NCBI GenBank assembly: GCA_937930235.1
Contig: CALGLJ010000114.1
Location: 1-38,742 of the forward strand
DNA length: 38,742 nucleotides
DNA from: an uncultured Verrucomicrobiales bacterium
GTDB taxonomy: Bacteria > Verrucomicrobiota > Verrucomicrobiia > Verrucomicrobiales > Akkermansiaceae
Direction of reading: 5' to 3'
The position numbers and the translations under genes are program-made. Shown here one piece after another: positions 38,372 to 38,742 of this stretch. The notes beneath the pieces were generated by a model. The model was not told the origin of the DNA. It did not search any database and saw only the letters and a program-made list of their open reading frames with translations. Position 1 is the stretch's first letter; every line of letters starts with the position of its first letter.

Positions 38372-38742
38372 ATGATTAAAGTTCTCCTTATTGACGACCA
38401 CGTTTTAGTACGCATCGGCCTAAGCGGTGCCATCGAAGCAACAGATGAAATGACCCTTGTCGGCCAAGCCGGTAACAGCCTGCAAATTGTTGAGCAATAC
38501 GAAGAGTTGAAGCCCGACGTAGTCGTCATCGACTTTCGTATGCCTGAAGAAAACGGCGTTGCTGCAACCCGCCGCCTTTTGGAAGCTCATCCCGGAGCCC
38601 GCGTTCTTCTTCTCTCCGTTTACGAAGGGGAAGAGGATATCTGGCGCGCAGTCAAAGCTGGCGTGCGAGCCTACGTCACCAAAGGAGATGATACCGAAGA
38701 ACTTCTGGAAGGAATACGGACCGTCCACGCTGGCGAAGCCTA
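38372..38742 (+). CDS. Response regulator receiver (NarL/FixJ type), truncated at window edge
   Basis: Hand-translated MIKVLLIDDHVLVRIGLSGAIEATDEM...DVVVIDFRMPEENGVAATRRLLEAHPGARVLLLSVYEGEEDIWRAVKAGVRAYVTKGDDTEELLEGIRTVHAGEA; 7 nt after the kinase stop; runs off the window so missing from the ORF track. Confidence 0.92.
   Translation, partial: MIKVLLIDDHVLVRIGLSGAIEATDEMTLVGQAGNSLQIVEQYEELKPDVVVIDFRMPEENGVAATRRLLEAHPGARVLLLSVYEGEEDIWRAVKAGVRAYVTKGDDTEELLEGIRTVHAGEA

Noticed and set aside
1-38742. Mobile elements, CRISPR arrays, rRNA/tRNA genes, defence systems
   Set aside because: No transposase/integrase motifs, regularly spaced repeats, tRNA-like cloverleaf or rRNA segments were recognised on either strand; a dedicated tool run (tRNAscan, minced, DefenseFinder) would be needed to exclude them fully.

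Overview
The window is a chromosomal segment that looks like Verrucomicrobiota/PVC-group DNA. This is inferred from a PVC-type CxxCH dehydrogenase/cytochrome fusion, a CotH/lamin-tail secreted protein, and a PEP-CTERM-type tail; taxonomy was not tested. I saw no rRNA, tRNA, CRISPR array, transposase or phage module. Recognisable housekeeping genes are pckA, rlmN, argF, a DEAD-box helicase, mutM/fpg, trpS, an Hsp15-like S4 protein, an ABC-FtsX exporter, a LysR regulator, an AI-2E family transporter and a NarL-type two-component pair truncated at the right edge. The most interesting parts are: (1) an unlisted 55-aa ORF (16018-16185, minus) that is almost only signal peptide plus PEP-CTERM anchor; (2) a compact operon at 23843-28133 with a GbsR/MarR-like regulator, DUF393/DCC1-like thiol oxidoreductase, three small membrane proteins, a wax-synthase/MBOAT-like acyltransferase and a TIGR01777-type epimerase, with matching 18-bp palindromes before the regulator and before the operon, and a possible 29-aa Arg-rich microprotein in its only large internal gap; (3) a probable Roadblock/LC7-Ser/Thr kinase fusion; (4) a ThuA-SGNH-propeller-HEAT-cytochrome c fusion of about 1430 aa; (5) a structured 3' region after pckA. 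All family calls come from reading motifs in the translations. No database search was run.
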